From positions 62,001 to 126,000 of the forward strand of contig NZ_JASTZU010000037.1 in NCBI RefSeq assembly GCF_030282825.1: a DNA stretch of 64,000 nucleotides, written 5' to 3'. The position numbers were made by a program, and so were the translations under genes. The notes below the pieces were generated by a model, which saw only the letters and a list, made by a program, of their open reading frames with translations, was not told the origin of the DNA and did no database searches. Each line of letters starts with the position of its first letter. Within the stretch, counting starts at the first letter, position 1. Below, piece after piece: positions 63,411 through 64,000 of this stretch. The DNA comes from Aquibacillus rhizosphaerae (GTDB taxonomy: Bacteria > Bacillota > Bacilli > Bacillales > Amphibacillaceae).

Positions 63411-63424
63411 TATACCTAGGTATA
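63411..63424. other. 14-bp palindrome upstream of the TIGR00266 gene
   Basis: TATACCTAGGTATA is a perfect palindrome about 110 bases before the start codon. It may be a repressor site or chance in AT-rich DNA. Confidence 0.35.
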
Positions 63425-63532
63425 GTGTCCTTTCCTACTGTTTAATGCTTTAATTGTGATGGTTATAAAAATAATCTGTATCTTTTTATAAACAGATTCG
63501 TATTATTAAACAATAGGAAAGGAGCTAATATA

Positions 63533-64000
63533 ATGAATAACCACGAAATTGATTACAAGTTATACGGAGATGACATGCAATTTGTTGAGGTTGAGCTCGA
63601 TCCAAACGAAACCGTAATTGCGGAGGCTGGCGGCCTAATGATGATGGATGATGGTATTTCAATGGAAACGGTTTTCGGTGACGGTTCCGAAGATAAGGGT
63701 GGCGGCTTCATGGGTAAGTTGCTAGGTGCAGGTAAACGAGTTATTACTGGTGAAAGTCTCTTTATGACAACATTTACTAACACTGGTCAAGGAAAAAAAC
63801 ACGCTTCTTTCGCATCACCTTATCCTGGTAAAATAATACCAATGGATTTAAGTGAACTTGATGGCAAATTAGTATGTCAAAAGGATGCTTTCCTCGCTGC
63901 AGCTAAAGGTGTTGCTATTGGAATTGAATTCCAGAAAAAAGTCGGGGCTGGTTTTTTTGGTGGAGAAGGCTTTATTATGCAAAAACTCGAGGGAGATGGC
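63533..64000 (+). CDS. TIGR00266/AIM24-family protein (N-terminal part)
   Basis: The window ends inside this gene; 156 residues are visible. The pattern YKLYGDDMQFVEVELDPNETVIAEAGGLMMMDDGISMET and GFFGGEGFIMQKLEGDG is characteristic of the TIGR00266 (DUF124/AIM24-like) family, conserved cytoplasmic beta-rich proteins of unknown function. AAAGGAGC precedes ATG 63533. The 3' end lies beyond base 64000. Confidence 0.93.
   Translation, partial: MNNHEIDYKLYGDDMQFVEVELDPNETVIAEAGGLMMMDDGISMETVFGDGSEDKGGGFMGKLLGAGKRVITGESLFMTTFTNTGQGKKHASFASPYPGKIIPMDLSELDGKLVCQKDAFLAAAKGVAIGIEFQKKVGAGFFGGEGFIMQKLEGDG

Noticed and set aside
1-64000. CRISPR array, tRNA, rRNA, prophage or conjugative element
   Set aside because: No regularly spaced direct repeats, no cloverleaf with CCA-type end and no integrase, portal or relaxase gene were found; the lysozyme-like gene alone is not evidence of a conjugative element.

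Overview
The window is low-GC DNA from a spore-forming, moderately halophilic Firmicute of the family Bacillaceae, of Oceanobacillus or Virgibacillus type. The evidence is a complete ectABC ectoine operon next to an MscL tension channel, coat and sporulation proteins (Coat_F, DUF1360), AAGGAGG-type ribosome binding sites throughout, frequent TTG/GTG starts, and regulators and sites typical of Bacillus (Fur, PerR, Fnr, Rex, YidC2/MifM, a sigma-W-type flotillin operon). The species assignment is an inference from gene content. There are no rRNA or tRNA genes, no prophage and no CRISPR array. It is ordinary chromosome with three long intergenic repeats, one dead insertion sequence and a few decayed genes.

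Layout. 1-6.9 kb: end of an MFS transporter, an nfeD-floT envelope-stress pair, a pyrroline-5-carboxylate reductase, a MifM-like arrest peptide controlling a second YidC insertase, and a coat protein. 7-11 kb: Ohr and the pflB-pflA formate-lyase operon behind an Fnr-type site. 11-20 kb: small DUF proteins, LysE exporter, YqcI/YcgG (GntA-like) protein, TetR-MFS efflux operon, stress SDR, iron alcohol dehydrogenase. 20-30 kb: diguanylate cyclase, threonine aldolase, adhE behind a perfect Rex-type operator, SDR, an Xre regulator with a 39-bp palindromic operator and a frameshifted membrane partner, AAC(3)-like acetyltransferase, two nucleoside hydrolases. 30-40 kb: lysozyme-like protein, sporulation proteins, two CaCA antiporters, BASS transporter, YlmA ATPase, a probable Fur-controlled small RNA of FsrA type, PerR-type katA, Mpg glycosylase. 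40-50 kb: ectABC, MscL with a zinc ribbon, an aminotransferase, a TrpXYZ-like ABC importer, a DAO-family oxidase. 50-64 kb: a 1143-residue membrane protein, ilvD, a dead transposase, an M15 peptidase, ferredoxin-NADP reductase, a cobalamin-binding MerR regulator, pepT, a sortase remnant, YczE and the start of a TIGR00266 protein.

The genes fit a coherent lifestyle. Ectoine synthesis, MscL and cation antiporters handle salt. PflB/PflA and AdhE are placed under anaerobiosis/NADH sites for fermentation. Fur and PerR sites govern an apparent iron-sparing RNA and catalase. The most notable observations are the MifM-like sensor with a 10-bp hairpin over the yidC2 Shine-Dalgarno, the Fur-box small RNA, and a recurring use of apparent AUU/AUC start codons (CaCA antiporter, mscL, ectA, possibly nfeD).
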